Positions 27,654 to 36,745 of a stretch of DNA of 64,000 nt are shown piece by piece. Location: the NCBI RefSeq assembly GCF_018129985.1, contig NZ_JAFCKT010000010.1, forward strand, positions 122,894 through 186,893, read 5' to 3'. The DNA is from Bradyrhizobium sp. SZCCT0148. Lineage in GTDB: Bacteria; Pseudomonadota; Alphaproteobacteria; Rhizobiales; Xanthobacteraceae. The position numbers were made by a program, and so were the translations under genes. Below the pieces are notes generated by a model. The model was not told the DNA's origin and made no database searches. It worked only from the letters and a program-made list of their open reading frames with translations. Position 1 is the first letter of the stretch; each line of letters begins with the position of its first letter.

Positions 27654-27742
27654 CGTCTTTGCGAGGCGCCTTGCGACGAAGCAATCCAGACCGCTTCCTC
27701 GGAGGCAGCCTGGATTGCTTCGCTTCGCTCGCAATGACGACG
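27654..27742. repeat. Palindromic repeat, family B
   Basis: TTGCGAGGCGCCTTGCGACG and AAGCAATCCAGACCG face GCCTGGATTGCTTCG and CTTCGCTCGCAATGACG. A second copy is at 63601-63691. It fills the gap between the convergent HIT and TrmO genes. Confidence 0.8.
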
Positions 27743-27755
27743 GAGAGAACGCCCC

Positions 27756-28247
27756 TCACTCCGTCTCGAAATCGCCCTTCTGCGGCGCCGCCAGCGGCGT
27801 GAACTCGCAGCGGTCGGGCTTGATGTCGACCAGCGGCGTGTTGTCGAGACAATCGAGCCCGCGCACCAGGATCGCATTGCCCTCGATGCCGACCAGCTTC
27901 ACGATCGAGGTGCCGATCGGATTGGGACGCACCGGCGAGCGCAGCGAAAAGGTGCCGCGGGTCTTCTCGTTGTTCTTCGGGCTTTGCAGGATGATGTCGC
28001 GGCGCGATTGGTCGAGCCAGTAGAGCACTTCCAGATTGCTGTAGAAATCCACGCCCTTGATGGCCGGCACGAACGGCTCGAATATCTCGAGCCGGCAGAT
28101 CGGGCCGTCCTGACGGCCCTGCCTCGGCGTCTCCATCCGCGAGGTCCAGGGAGTGCGGACGCGGCCAATGAAGACCAGGCCGGCATCCTGCGCGGGCGGC
28201 AGCTCGATGGCGACCTCGCCCTCGCGGAGCTCGTTCTTGCGAACCAT
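27756..28247 (-). CDS. trmO: tRNA m6t6A37 methyltransferase (TrmO/TsaA family)
   Basis: 163 residues. TrmO uses SAM to N6-methylate t6A37 in some tRNAs. Family blocks are GRVRTPWTSR at the start, FYSNLEVLYWLDQSRRD, and FSLRSPVRPNPIGTSIVKLVGIEGN (positions ~27850-27950), with DIKPDRCEF. The protein is shorter than E. coli TrmO (235) because the C-terminal extension is missing, as usual for alphaproteobacterial TsaA proteins. Biological target not shown here. Confidence 0.85.
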   Translation of the reverse strand: MVRKNELREGEVAIELPPAQDAGLVFIGRVRTPWTSRMETPRQGRQDGPICRLEIFEPFVPAIKGVDFYSNLEVLYWLDQSRRDIILQSPKNNEKTRGTFSLRSPVRPNPIGTSIVKLVGIEGNAILVRGLDCLDNTPLVDIKPDRCEFTPLAAPQKGDFETE

Positions 28248-28277
28248 ATTTCCGATTCCTTGCTGGTGGGTAGGATT

Positions 28278-28628
28278 TTAGCCCAACCACCACTTGCCGG
28301 CCAGCATGAAGACTTCGCCGGTCACAACACCGGCAAAGATCGAACGGCGGGTCAGCAGGAATACGACGAGGCCGGCGCCAACCGCGCCATAACGCAGGGC
28401 ATCCGGCACGCTTGCGAGCGCACCCGGCGGCTCGACCACGATCTGGGCAATGACGCCGGCCAGGATCGCGGTTGCGACCGCCCGCACCCAGACAAGCAGT
28501 TCGGAGCCCTCGTCGAGGCCGCCGCCGAACCATAGGCCGAGCATACGCCAGATCTGGTTGGGAACGACGCCGGCGACGAACAGCACGGCGAGCGCCTGCC
28601 AGTCGCCGATCAGCTGCGCGTAGCTCAT
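28278..28628 (-). CDS. azlD: AzlD-type small subunit of amino-acid exporter
   Basis: 116 residues with four hydrophobic helices, starting at the ATG at 28628, which overlaps azlC by four bases. AzlD-like features are NQIWRMLGLWFGGGL and the paired central helices. Partner of AzlC in export of branched-chain amino acids or analogues. A longer frame reaching 28985 is antisense-like shadow and not used. Confidence 0.85.
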   Translation of the reverse strand: MSYAQLIGDWQALAVLFVAGVVPNQIWRMLGLWFGGGLDEGSELLVWVRAVATAILAGVIAQIVVEPPGALASVPDALRYGAVGAGLVVFLLTRRSIFAGVVTGEVFMLAGKWWLG

Positions 28629-29365
28629 GCGCGCACCTCCCGCCACCAGTGCACGCCATAGGCGATGGTACCGGCCGCGAGCCCGCTGACGAGAATGTCG
28701 ACGCCGGAGTTCATCTTCGCGGCCAGCGGATAGAGCAAAACACCGAGCGTCAGCGCGACCACATCGGCGGCTTCGCGGCTGTTGCGCGCAGTCGAGAACA
28801 GGAAGGACAGCGGCGTCAGCATCAAGATCGCGGCGCCAAGCGTCTGCGTCAGGTTGGCGGCGAGGAAATAGCCCACCGTGTTGGCGGTGAGACATACCGA
28901 GACCAGACCAAAGCCAAGTCCGTTGACGAAGGCGATCCGCCGCTCCCGCGGCACGAGCGGCAGGAAGCGATGGCATTCGACCCACAGCGTCACGGCCGTG
29001 AGATGCGCCGCGAAGAACAGCTCACGCCGTTTGGTGGTCGGCGTTCGCATCAAGGGCAGTACCGAAACCACCATCGGAAACAGCCTGATGGCGCTCACGG
29101 TGACCGCGATCGCCGACTGGATGATGGTGGCGCCCGAGCCGAGCGTGGTGATCAGGATGATCTGCGCCGGACCGGCCCAGACGAACAGCGTCGAGCAGAG
29201 CGCCCAGAGCAGGCTGAAATGAGTGTCGTGGGCGAGCGCGCCGATGCCGAGATAGGTCGCGAACAGGACGAGCGTGAGGATCGTCTGCGTGACCGAGCGG
29301 AGCCCCCAGCCGAAGGCAAGCCAGGAACTATTCCATTGCGGTGAGTCGAGTGGGGGAAGTGCCAC
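28625..29365 (-). CDS. azlC: AzlC-family permease
   Basis: 246 residues, about seven helices. FVWAGPAQIILITTLGSGATI and MRTPTTKRRELFFAAHLTAVT are recognisable AzlC blocks. AzlC with AzlD exports branched-chain amino acids (and toxic analogues such as 4-azaleucine in Bacillus). The two genes overlap by ATGA, so they are translated together. Confidence 0.88.
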   Translation of the reverse strand: MALPPLDSPQWNSSWLAFGWGLRSVTQTILTLVLFATYLGIGALAHDTHFSLLWALCSTLFVWAGPAQIILITTLGSGATIIQSAIAVTVSAIRLFPMVVSVLPLMRTPTTKRRELFFAAHLTAVTLWVECHRFLPLVPRERRIAFVNGLGFGLVSVCLTANTVGYFLAANLTQTLGAAILMLTPLSFLFSTARNSREAADVVALTLGVLLYPLAAKMNSGVDILVSGLAAGTIAYGVHWWREVRA

Positions 29366-29476
29366 GGAGCTTTTTGGATGGGTTGCGGAATCGTGCCCGC
29401 ATAACGGGCAATACGGCGGCTCGCGTCAAGGAAGCACGCGGCGGGGCTGGCATGCGCGACGCCCCTCACCGCCGCC

Positions 29477-30436
29477 CTACCCGCTCAGACCCTTGTTCTT
29501 CAGCACGAAGCAAGCCCCGCCCGCCTTCCTGATCCGGTTGCAGAGATCATCCGCCTCGCTGCGCGTGTCTGCGCCGATCCGGACCTGATAGAACGCACGT
29601 GTGCCGCGGCTGCGCATCACCGAACTCAGCAGGCTCGGATCGCGCTCGCCGATCGCTGAGCCGAGCCGGGTGACCGCGCGGGAATACATCGCCAGCGCCC
29701 TGTTGCGGTCGAAGCCTGCGGCGAGCTGCACGCCCCAGGCCTTGGCGGCGGCGAGCTCGACATGCTGCTCGAGCTCGGCCACGAAGGCATTCGGCGCGCG
29801 CTTGAGCAGTGCCATCAGGTCGCGGCAGCTCGTCGGCGGCGCGCTCGGCGGTCCCTTTCCGGTGGCGCCTGCCTTGGCCCAGGCATCGACGCTCGTGCCG
29901 GTGATGGCGAGGACGTAGTTACGGGTCTGCTCCGGCATTCCGCCGGTGCCGGCGAGCCATTCCTGTACGCGCCGCGGGCCGGCATTGTACGCCGCCGCGG
30001 CAAGACCGAGATTGCCGAACTGGTTGCGCAGCTCGTTGAGGAATTCCGCCGATTTCGGCAATGCCTGAACCGGATTGAACGGATTGAGCAGCCCGCGCTC
30101 GCTTGCCGTGCCCGGCATGAACTGCGCGATCCCCTGTGCTTGGGCGCCGCTGCGTGTCGTGGGGCCGACCGCATCAGGCTGGAAGCGGCTCTCCTGCCAG
30201 ATCACCCGGGCGAAGAATTCCAGCGGGAGATTGGCATCGCGCGCGGCGGCTTCCACGATCAGGCAGATCGACTCCCGCGTGTCGCTCTCGCGCGCATCGG
30301 ATTTCTCCGGCGGTTTCGCGGGCTGCTCCGCGCTAGGTACCGTGGTGTCGGGCTTTGCGGGCGGATCATCCGCCGCCAGTGCCGGAATCGTCGAGACAAG
30401 CAGCGCGGCGATGACGGGCCATGCAATCCGCCTCAA
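29477..30436 (-). CDS. Lytic transglycosylase (SLT domain) with SPOR-like tail
   Basis: About 319 residues if the TTG at 30436 is the start, which places the export signal (LRRIAWPVIAALLVSTIPALA) at the N-terminus; the frame is open to 30532. The SLT core is FFARVIWQESRFQPDAVGP (catalytic Glu in QESRF), then AQGIAQFMPGTA and NLGLAAAAYNAGP. It cleaves peptidoglycan to 1,6-anhydro-muropeptides in the periplasm. The last ~40 residues (YQVRIGADTRSEADDLCNRI) look like a SPOR/peptidoglycan-binding repeat. Divergent from the TRAP-type binding protein. Confidence 0.85.
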   Translation of the reverse strand: MRRIAWPVIAALLVSTIPALAADDPPAKPDTTVPSAEQPAKPPEKSDARESDTRESICLIVEAAARDANLPLEFFARVIWQESRFQPDAVGPTTRSGAQAQGIAQFMPGTASERGLLNPFNPVQALPKSAEFLNELRNQFGNLGLAAAAYNAGPRRVQEWLAGTGGMPEQTRNYVLAITGTSVDAWAKAGATGKGPPSAPPTSCRDLMALLKRAPNAFVAELEQHVELAAAKAWGVQLAAGFDRNRALAMYSRAVTRLGSAIGERDPSLLSSVMRSRGTRAFYQVRIGADTRSEADDLCNRIRKAGGACFVLKNKGLSG

Positions 30437-30557
30437 CCAAGGGCACGCCGCGCTGTGGCGCGCCCCGGTGCGGCATGCAACAAGATCATCTGCCCAGTTG
30501 TGGCATCCTGCCATGGTTCGATAAGCTGCCAATATGCTGCCTGACCTGCCTCTCCCA

Positions 30558-31574
30558 ATGCGTTACCCCGTCAAACGGATCCGCGTCATATTCGCCCTGG
30601 TCGCACTGGTGCTGAGCCTCGCGCCGGCGGTCGCCCAGGTGACCTCTCCGGGCACCTCTCAGATAACCTGGCAGATGACCACGGAATACCCCGAGACTAA
30701 CATCTCCGGGATCGGACTTGTGACCTTTGCCAGCCGCGTGTCCGAGCGTACGAACGGTGTCGTGACCGTGACAAACGCCTTCGACAACCGGCTCAAAATC
30801 AATTCCGGCGAGATGCCGCGCGCCGCGCTCGATGGCCGGATCGCCGGCGGCGATGCTTTTGCGGGCGCGCTCTCCGGGGTCGATCCGGTCCTCGGATTGT
30901 CCACCCTGCCGTTCCTCGTACAGTCGGCCGAAATCGCCCGTGCCACCAATCTGCGGGCGCGCCCGCTCTACGAGAAGGCGCTGGCGGCGCGCGGCCTCAA
31001 GCTGCTTTACGTGACGATCTGGCCGGCCACCGGCCTGTGGTCGGAACGTGCGCTCCAAGGCGCGGACGACCTGCCGGCGCTGAACTTGCGGGCCTACGAT
31101 ACCAATTCCAGCGAGGTCATGCGCGCGGCCGGCGCCAATGCGCAGTTCCTGCCGATGGATGCCGCGTTGGCGGGTTTGAAGGAGCATCGGCTGAACGCGT
31201 TTCTCACCTCCGGTGACGGCGGCGCGGGGCGCAAGCTCTGGGACTTCCTGCCGCACTTCACCGCCATCAATTACGCGATGCCGGTCTCGATCGCGTTCGT
31301 CCGCAACGACGTCTTTGCCGCTCTGTCCGAGCCGATGCAGCGCGAGGTGCTGGCCGCGGCCGCGGAAACCGAGCAAAGCCAGTTCGCGCTATTGGCCCAC
31401 CGCACCTCCGAGAATTATGCGCGCATGCGCGACAATGGCGTCGCCATCGCCGACCCGGCGCCGCAATCTCTCCTCGCCGCGCTCCGGAAGGCTGCGACGG
31501 CCACGGTCACCGCCTGGGAGACGCAGGCCGGCGCGGACGCCGCCGCGATCGTCGAATGGGCCCGGCAGCAATGA
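30558..31574 (+). CDS. TRAP-type C4-dicarboxylate substrate-binding protein (orphan)
   Basis: 338 residues from the ATG at 30558; an in-frame ATG at 30534 is possible. Signal peptide VIFALVALVLSLAPAVAQ. DctP fold: QMTTEYPETNISGIGLVTFA near the start, LSTLPFLVQSAEIARA, LYVTIWPATGLWSERALQ and LPALNLRAYDTNSSEVMRAAGA. The usual membrane subunits DctQ and DctM are not adjacent, so it is an orphan binding protein or pairs with a distant transporter. Convergent with the small genes at 31647. Confidence 0.85.
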   Translation: MRYPVKRIRVIFALVALVLSLAPAVAQVTSPGTSQITWQMTTEYPETNISGIGLVTFASRVSERTNGVVTVTNAFDNRLKINSGEMPRAALDGRIAGGDAFAGALSGVDPVLGLSTLPFLVQSAEIARATNLRARPLYEKALAARGLKLLYVTIWPATGLWSERALQGADDLPALNLRAYDTNSSEVMRAAGANAQFLPMDAALAGLKEHRLNAFLTSGDGGAGRKLWDFLPHFTAINYAMPVSIAFVRNDVFAALSEPMQREVLAAAAETEQSQFALLAHRTSENYARMRDNGVAIADPAPQSLLAALRKAATATVTAWETQAGADAAAIVEWARQQ

Positions 31575-31646
31575 CGCGCGCGCGCTCGCTGTTGGCGTGC
31601 CCCCGGCTCACTGCGCCGGAACGGCAACCTGCCTCGCCTCTCGTCG

Positions 31647-31847
31647 TCAATTCTTGACCGGAACCAGGCTTTCGCCGCCGATGGCGCGGTCAAGGGCGTC
31701 GATCAGCGCCTGATATTCGACGAACTTGTTGCGCGCCCGCTCGGCCGTTTCGCGCTCGAAAGGCGCCGCAAGCACTTTCGCATGCGCGTCCCTGTCCTCG
31801 ATCATGCGATCACGGGCCTTCTTCAGTGTCTCAAGTCGCTCGCTCAT
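31647..31847 (-). CDS. Small coiled-coil-like protein, unknown
   Basis: 66 residues, highly charged and helical (LETLKKARDRMIEDRDAHAK, then ERETAERARNKFVEYQALID). No family recognised. It lies 42 bases downstream of another small gene on the same strand and could end the long minus-strand cluster that starts at 37353. Confidence 0.6.
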   Translation of the reverse strand: MSERLETLKKARDRMIEDRDAHAKVLAAPFERETAERARNKFVEYQALIDALDRAIGGESLVPVKN

Positions 31848-31889
31848 GGAGTCTCCTCTGCGCAGATTTGTCCGATGCCGGCCAAATTC

Positions 31890-32129
31890 TCAGTCGAGGC
31901 CCGGAGGCAGTTCGCCCTTCCGGAAGAACACGACGGGTTCATCGTCATAGTCCCCCATTTCCGGATCGCCGCTGGACGAGAACGCAACCACGCCGAGCTT
32001 GCTGAGGGCCAGCCTCTCCGCGGTTCGCAGAGCGCCACTTTCCGATTTGCAGACGATCGGTGCGTCGGCTTTCAGGTTTCCACCCTTGCCGGCATTGAAT
32101 GCCTGCACCACGTAGGTTGTTGCTCGCAT
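31890..32129 (-). CDS. Small protein of unknown function
   Basis: 79 residues from the ATG at 32129, with an ideal AAAGGAGG seven bases upstream. N-terminal TTYVVQAFNAGKGGNLKAD, then an AERLALSK helix and an acidic GDYDDEPVVFFRKGE strand. Reminiscent of single-domain proteins found widely in Bradyrhizobium, but no function is known to me. The strong ribosome site supports a real gene; it follows the GH130 gene by 59 bases. Confidence 0.65.
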   Translation of the reverse strand: MRATTYVVQAFNAGKGGNLKADAPIVCKSESGALRTAERLALSKLGVVAFSSSGDPEMGDYDDEPVVFFRKGELPPGLD

Positions 32130-32188
32130 CACGAAGCCTCCTTTGCCCGTTGTCGGATCCAGATAACGTCGACGATTGCGAAGCGCGC

Positions 32189-33487
32189 TCAGCGCCGCAT
32201 CGTATCCAAGAGCGCCGCAATCTTGATCGTCGCGAAATTAGAGAATGTGTCGGACACGGCATATGGCAGGATGATCTGGTCATTGTGCCTCATCGCGCCG
32301 CAGGTGTAGACGACGTTGGGAACATACCCTTCGCGCTCGGACGGGTCCGGCCGCAACAGCGGCTCGCGCGAACGCGCCAGCACCTTCGATGGGTCATGTT
32401 TGTCGAGCAGTGCTGCCCCGATCGAGTACTTGCGGATCGGGCCGACGCCGTGGGTCAGCAGTAGCCAACCCTCGTCGAGCTCGACCGGCGACCCGCAATT
32501 GCCGATCTGGACGAACTCCCATGGAAATTGCGGCTTCAGAAGGAGCCGGCCGCCCTCCCACGTATGGAGGTCGTCCGAGTAAAGCAGATATAGATTCTCA
32601 TTGTCCTGCCGGCCTATCATTGCGTAGCGGCCGTCGATCTTGCCTGGAAATAGCGCCATGCCCTTGTTCTGTGCGGCGGCCCCTCGCAGAGGTGTCATTC
32701 GAAATGACATGAAGTCACGGGTTTCGATCAACTCGGACCGGATCGCCCGTCCGCTATACGCCGTATAGGTCGCATAGTAGGTCTCTCGACCGCCGTCGCT
32801 GAATTTGACGAAGCGCGCATCCTCGATGCCGTTGGATTGGGAATCGGTCACGGGAAAGATGACGCGCTCGCTGAGGTCTTGCTCGGGTCCGAACATCAAT
32901 TCCACACGATCGCCATCCGGCCCGGATGCGCGATGGCTGATGCGAGGAACCGAGGCAAGACGCGCCGTCGGATCGACGGCCAGGCTTCCGTCAGCCGCAA
33001 TCGTTCCGGTGCGAAACGTCAATGACGACACATGGCCCTCGCCGACGGCCCGGAGACTGATGATGAAGCGCAAGCCTCCCTTTGGTGCCGCCGATTGATC
33101 GGGGTGCGGGACGATACTGGGGTTGAACAAGGCGGAGGCTTCGAACGAATACTCACTGAGAAAATAGGCGCCGATCAGCTGACGCTGGGACTTCGAGAAG
33201 AGGCCGTGCGCTTCGAAAGCATCCTCCATTTCGTCGGCGCGGGCCTCGAACGTCTCCAGCAAGTTACGATGTCGCCCCTCGAAATTGTCCAGGACGTCCG
33301 CCAGCTGCGCGGCGACGGCTTCCGAATTAAGCGCCAGAACCCGGTCGACGATATGGTTTGCGCGCCGCTTGTCGGTCGGGTTCAAGTCGCGGGGCTCGGT
33401 TGCCGGCTTGAACGGCCGCACGATGACTCGTGCCGGATCGGGGCGCAGATGCAGCCCCTGCCGGTTCAGGAAAGAAGCGTGTGGCAC
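32189..33487 (-). CDS. GH130-type glycosidase (beta-mannoside phosphorylase family)
   Basis: 432 residues from the GTG at 33487, with GAGGA four bases upstream; the longer frame to 33616 is not used. Five-bladed beta-propeller enzymes of GH130 (COG2152) phosphorolyse or hydrolyse beta-mannosides. Visible blocks are LFNPSIVPHPDQ, NGIEDARFVKFSDG, NKGMALFPGKIDGRYAMIGR, QIGNCGSPVELDEGWLLLTHGV and REGYVPNVVYTCGAM. The EDAR variant of the usual EDPR motif is visible. The gene is 35 bases after the GT4 gene, with manA before it. Specificity (beta-1,2 or beta-1,4) cannot be told from sequence. Confidence 0.85.
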   Translation of the reverse strand: MPHASFLNRQGLHLRPDPARVIVRPFKPATEPRDLNPTDKRRANHIVDRVLALNSEAVAAQLADVLDNFEGRHRNLLETFEARADEMEDAFEAHGLFSKSQRQLIGAYFLSEYSFEASALFNPSIVPHPDQSAAPKGGLRFIISLRAVGEGHVSSLTFRTGTIAADGSLAVDPTARLASVPRISHRASGPDGDRVELMFGPEQDLSERVIFPVTDSQSNGIEDARFVKFSDGGRETYYATYTAYSGRAIRSELIETRDFMSFRMTPLRGAAAQNKGMALFPGKIDGRYAMIGRQDNENLYLLYSDDLHTWEGGRLLLKPQFPWEFVQIGNCGSPVELDEGWLLLTHGVGPIRKYSIGAALLDKHDPSKVLARSREPLLRPDPSEREGYVPNVVYTCGAMRHNDQIILPYAVSDTFSNFATIKIAALLDTMRR

Positions 33488-33522
33488 GGTATCCTCGGCT
33501 AGTTGAATTGGGAGGGAAGAAA

Positions 33523-35808
33523 TCAGGCGCCGACGGCGCGCAAGGGTGCGGGTTTCGTCATCAGGCTCTGGGCACGCGCGAGCTGACGCATCTCGGCAAG
33601 GGCAAGGAGATAGCAAACGACCGACTCGCCCCCGCGGTTTTCGTTCGCACGGTCGGGGTGCAATCCATCACGGCAGCTGCCGGCGATCGGATCGACCAGC
33701 GCCACCGAGAGATCATTCCTGCCAAGAAACCACGCGAAGGCTCGCATGGCCAGGGCTTTCCATTCGGCATCGCCGTCGCCACGCCACGCGGCCAAGCACG
33801 CGGCAATCGTCGCCGTCGCCTCCACCGGCTGCTGATCGAAGGCACGAGGGGGCTGCCGCTGCTCTCCGAAGCCAGCGGTACCGACCGGCCGGAAATGGCC
33901 CGCCGCGGACGTTTGCTGCGTCATGAGCCAGCGCAGAGACCTCAATCCGGCATCGAGATAATCAGGCATCTGTGTCGCCATGCCCGTGAGGATCAGGGCC
34001 TGCGGCAATCGCGCGTTGTCGTAGGCCAGCCCCTCCTCGAACCATATCCAATCCGGCGTCTCGACCGACGCCAGGCAGGACATCAACCTGTCGGCCAGGG
34101 AATGCCGGACCTCCCTGGCGTGAACATCGTCCGGCGCTACGGCGCAGTAGGCGTCCAGACCCAGCAGCGTGAACGACCACGCCCGAGGCGAGCGGAAGCT
34201 CTCCGCGATCGACAATGCCTGGGCGAACAAGGCACCGGCCCACAGGCGCCGGGCCGGGCTCGCGTCTCTGCGCGCGGCTTCGCCCAACGCCCATAGCGTC
34301 CGTCCGTGACTGTCTTCGGAGCCCCTGTCCTCGAGCCAGGTTCGATTGAAGCCCATGAAGTTGCGAAACTGCCTGGTGTCGGGATTCCAGGCATGCTGTA
34401 CGAAGGCTGCAAATCGGGTCGTCAGGACATCCGGCAGCGGCCGTTCGCCCGGACCGTTGAGGGCGCAGGCGAGAAGCAACGCTCGCGCATTGTCATCGAC
34501 GCAATAGCCGTGCGCGCGATCGGGCACCGAATGTACCGCATGCTGAAACAGGCCGACATCATCGCACATCGATAGAAAGTAGCCGATCTGCATATCGGGG
34601 GGCGCGGGACTACGAATTTCCGGCGCGCTCGCCTCGGGGCGCACGAAGACCTTCAACCGATGTCCCAGCCGAGCATTCTCGAAGACGGCCGCGTAGCGCT
34701 CAGCCACCCGCTCCCATGTCATGGTCCGGCTCGCCGCATAGGCGCGCCGGGACATCGCCTGCCGGCGCGCGGCGTCGGTCAGCAGGTTGGCGATCTCGCT
34801 GCCGATCGCTGCAGCGTCGCCGAACGGCACCAGGACTCCGCACTCGTCAGCAAGCAGCTCGCGTGCGTGCCAATAGGGAGTCGAGACAACCGGCTTCCCC
34901 ATTCCAAAGCTGTAGGCCAGGGTGCCCGACGTCATCTGAGCCTCGTTGAGATAAGGCGTGACATAGACGTCGCACATCGAGATGAATTCGAGGAGCGTCG
35001 CCAAATCGGCGAACCGGTCGAGGAACACCACGTGATCGTCTATTCCGAGTACGCGAACCCGCGCCATCAAACGTTCGCGATAGGCTTCGCCCTCGTTCCG
35101 AACCAGGTTGGGGTGCGTCGCGCCGAGCACGACGTACAATGCGTTCTCGCAGCGCTTCAAGATCGAAGGCATCGCATCGATCATCACGTCGATGCCCTTG
35201 TTGGGCGACAGCAGGCCGAATGTCAGGATCACCGATTTTTGTTCAAATCCGAGCCTGGCCTTTGCGGCATCGGGTTCGACGAAGGCGACATCGGGAATGC
35301 CGTGGGGGATGACCTCGATCTTGTCGTCGGGCACCCGGTAGACGTCGCGCAGCAACTCGCGGCCCTTGTGGGCCATCACCACGACCTTCGCCGACGCATC
35401 GATGATGCGCTCCATGACCGTCCGTTGCGCCGGTGACGGCTTGTCCAGCACCGTATGGAATGTCGTCACCACCGGCATGGCAAGGCGTGACAGCAACACC
35501 AGGATATGGGCGCCGGCTTCACCGCCGAAAATGCCGAATTCGTGCTGCAGGCACACGGCGTCGAACTGACCGGCGTTGAGGAAGTCCGCGGCACGCATGT
35601 AGTCTTCGATGTTGCCCTCCTGGATCTGGAAGGCGACCGCTGGAGGATAATCATAGGTCTGGCCGCGATCGGTCATCGCCACGATGCAAGCCTCCAAGTC
35701 CGGGCGCGCAATCGCTATCGCGTTCTTCAGGTCGGTCGTATAGGTCGCAATTCCGCACCGGCGAGGCAACGAGTTGCCGATGACGGCGATACGGCGGAGC
35801 GGCGTCAT
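33523..35808 (-). CDS. GT4 glycosyltransferase fused to large C-terminal alpha-toroid-like domain
   Basis: 761 residues, two domains. Residues ~5-380 are a GT-B/GT4 transferase: IAVIGNSLPRRCGIATYTTDL, VCLQHEFGIFGGEAGAHIL, IPHGIPDVAFVEP, FGLLSPNKGIDVMIDAMP and MTSGTLAYSFGMGKPVVSTPYWHARELL (read ~34850-34930). Residues ~405-745 are an all-helical region with repeated helix pairs and motifs YCVDDNARALLLACAL, EDSHGRTLWALGEA, WFEEGLAYDNARLPQALI, reminiscent of six-hairpin glycosidases. This makes the protein nearly twice a normal GT4. It sits between manA (4-base overlap) and the GH130 gene, so the activated sugar is probably a mannosyl nucleotide (inference). Confidence 0.85.
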   Translation of the reverse strand: MTPLRRIAVIGNSLPRRCGIATYTTDLKNAIAIARPDLEACIVAMTDRGQTYDYPPAVAFQIQEGNIEDYMRAADFLNAGQFDAVCLQHEFGIFGGEAGAHILVLLSRLAMPVVTTFHTVLDKPSPAQRTVMERIIDASAKVVVMAHKGRELLRDVYRVPDDKIEVIPHGIPDVAFVEPDAAKARLGFEQKSVILTFGLLSPNKGIDVMIDAMPSILKRCENALYVVLGATHPNLVRNEGEAYRERLMARVRVLGIDDHVVFLDRFADLATLLEFISMCDVYVTPYLNEAQMTSGTLAYSFGMGKPVVSTPYWHARELLADECGVLVPFGDAAAIGSEIANLLTDAARRQAMSRRAYAASRTMTWERVAERYAAVFENARLGHRLKVFVRPEASAPEIRSPAPPDMQIGYFLSMCDDVGLFQHAVHSVPDRAHGYCVDDNARALLLACALNGPGERPLPDVLTTRFAAFVQHAWNPDTRQFRNFMGFNRTWLEDRGSEDSHGRTLWALGEAARRDASPARRLWAGALFAQALSIAESFRSPRAWSFTLLGLDAYCAVAPDDVHAREVRHSLADRLMSCLASVETPDWIWFEEGLAYDNARLPQALILTGMATQMPDYLDAGLRSLRWLMTQQTSAAGHFRPVGTAGFGEQRQPPRAFDQQPVEATATIAACLAAWRGDGDAEWKALAMRAFAWFLGRNDLSVALVDPIAGSCRDGLHPDRANENRGGESVVCYLLALAEMRQLARAQSLMTKPAPLRAVGA

Positions 35809-36725
35809 GTCAGCACCTCGATGGTTTCACTGCCGGAGAGAGCGTCGCTGGGTCTTGTCATGCGTTCGCAGCGCTCCTGCAGCAGGGACGCAATTGGGTC
35901 CGGTCCCGGATAGGCGATCAGGATGCTCATCCCGCTCGAGCCGACATCGATGCCGGCGCTATCGGACTCAATGAAGATAGCGTCCCCGACAGTGGCATTG
36001 GCCCGTCCGATGCGTCCCTCCCCCTCGATCACGAGAACCCAGGCTTCCCGATCAGTCTGGAGTCCCCAAAGCGAATTCGCCCGAAGGTCGATCCGCTCGA
36101 ACACGAATTGCGAACTCGCGACCAGAACCACGCGCGCTTCGGTGAGGCGTCTCGGAGGCGGTTGTGTCGGAGGTGGCCCGGCTTCGGAGGCAGCCACGAC
36201 ACTGTCCTCATGCAACTCGCGATGCCGGCCAAAGTCGAACAGGCGAAATGTCGTGTCGCTCCGCTGCTGGATTTCGGCGAGCACGATATCGGCGCCGATC
36301 GCGTGGATCGTACCGCCGGGAACGAAGATGACATCGCCTTGCGCCACAGGACGCCATTGCACGAGGTCCGCAATCGAGCCGTCCTTGACGGCTGCGCGCA
36401 ACTCTTGCTGCGTGAGATGCCGATTCAATCCCAGCGCAATCCGCGCGCCCGGCAGCGCCGAAAGGATGTACCACGCCTCGGTTTTCCCGTTCGGCAAGCC
36501 GATCGAGCACGCGAATGCATCATCAGGATGAACCTGGATCGACAAGGGCTGGCTGGTGAACAGCAGCTTGAGCAAAAGTGCCGGATTGGGCGTGCTCTTG
36601 TCCATCCGCTCCAGCCACAACTCTCCGATTGGATCAGTCGAGGCGTCGATGCTGCTCCAGGGTCGCAAATCGAGGCGGCCCCAGGGTTTGCGAGCGATCT
36701 CGACCAAGGCATGCTCGATGGTCAT
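35805..36725 (-). CDS. manA: Class I mannose-6-phosphate isomerase
   Basis: 306 residues, cupin-type zinc isomerase interconverting fructose-6-P and mannose-6-P. Metal ligands are Q64 and H66 (QVHPDD), E83 (GKTEAW) and H141 (PGGTIHAIG); the conserved FRLFDFGR block is also present. It would feed GDP-mannose to the neighbouring GT4, whose ATG overlaps its stop. Its own ATG has no Shine-Dalgarno sequence; instead AGGAGG precedes a 7-codon leader ORF (36722-36745) whose TGA overlaps this start. Confidence 0.9.
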   Translation of the reverse strand: MTIEHALVEIARKPWGRLDLRPWSSIDASTDPIGELWLERMDKSTPNPALLLKLLFTSQPLSIQVHPDDAFACSIGLPNGKTEAWYILSALPGARIALGLNRHLTQQELRAAVKDGSIADLVQWRPVAQGDVIFVPGGTIHAIGADIVLAEIQQRSDTTFRLFDFGRHRELHEDSVVAASEAGPPPTQPPPRRLTEARVVLVASSQFVFERIDLRANSLWGLQTDREAWVLVIEGEGRIGRANATVGDAIFIESDSAGIDVGSSGMSILIAYPGPDPIASLLQERCERMTRPSDALSGSETIEVLT

Positions 36726-36745
36726 CTGGTGTTCGATTCAAGCAT
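36722..36745 (-). promoter_or_regulatory. Leader ORF coupled to manA
   Basis: ATG CTT GAA TCG AAC ACC AGA TGA (seven codons, MLESNTR) with AGGAGG eight bases upstream (36753-36758). The TGA shares ATGA with the manA start. The manA start has no other ribosome site, so manA translation probably depends on termination here. Confidence 0.5.
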
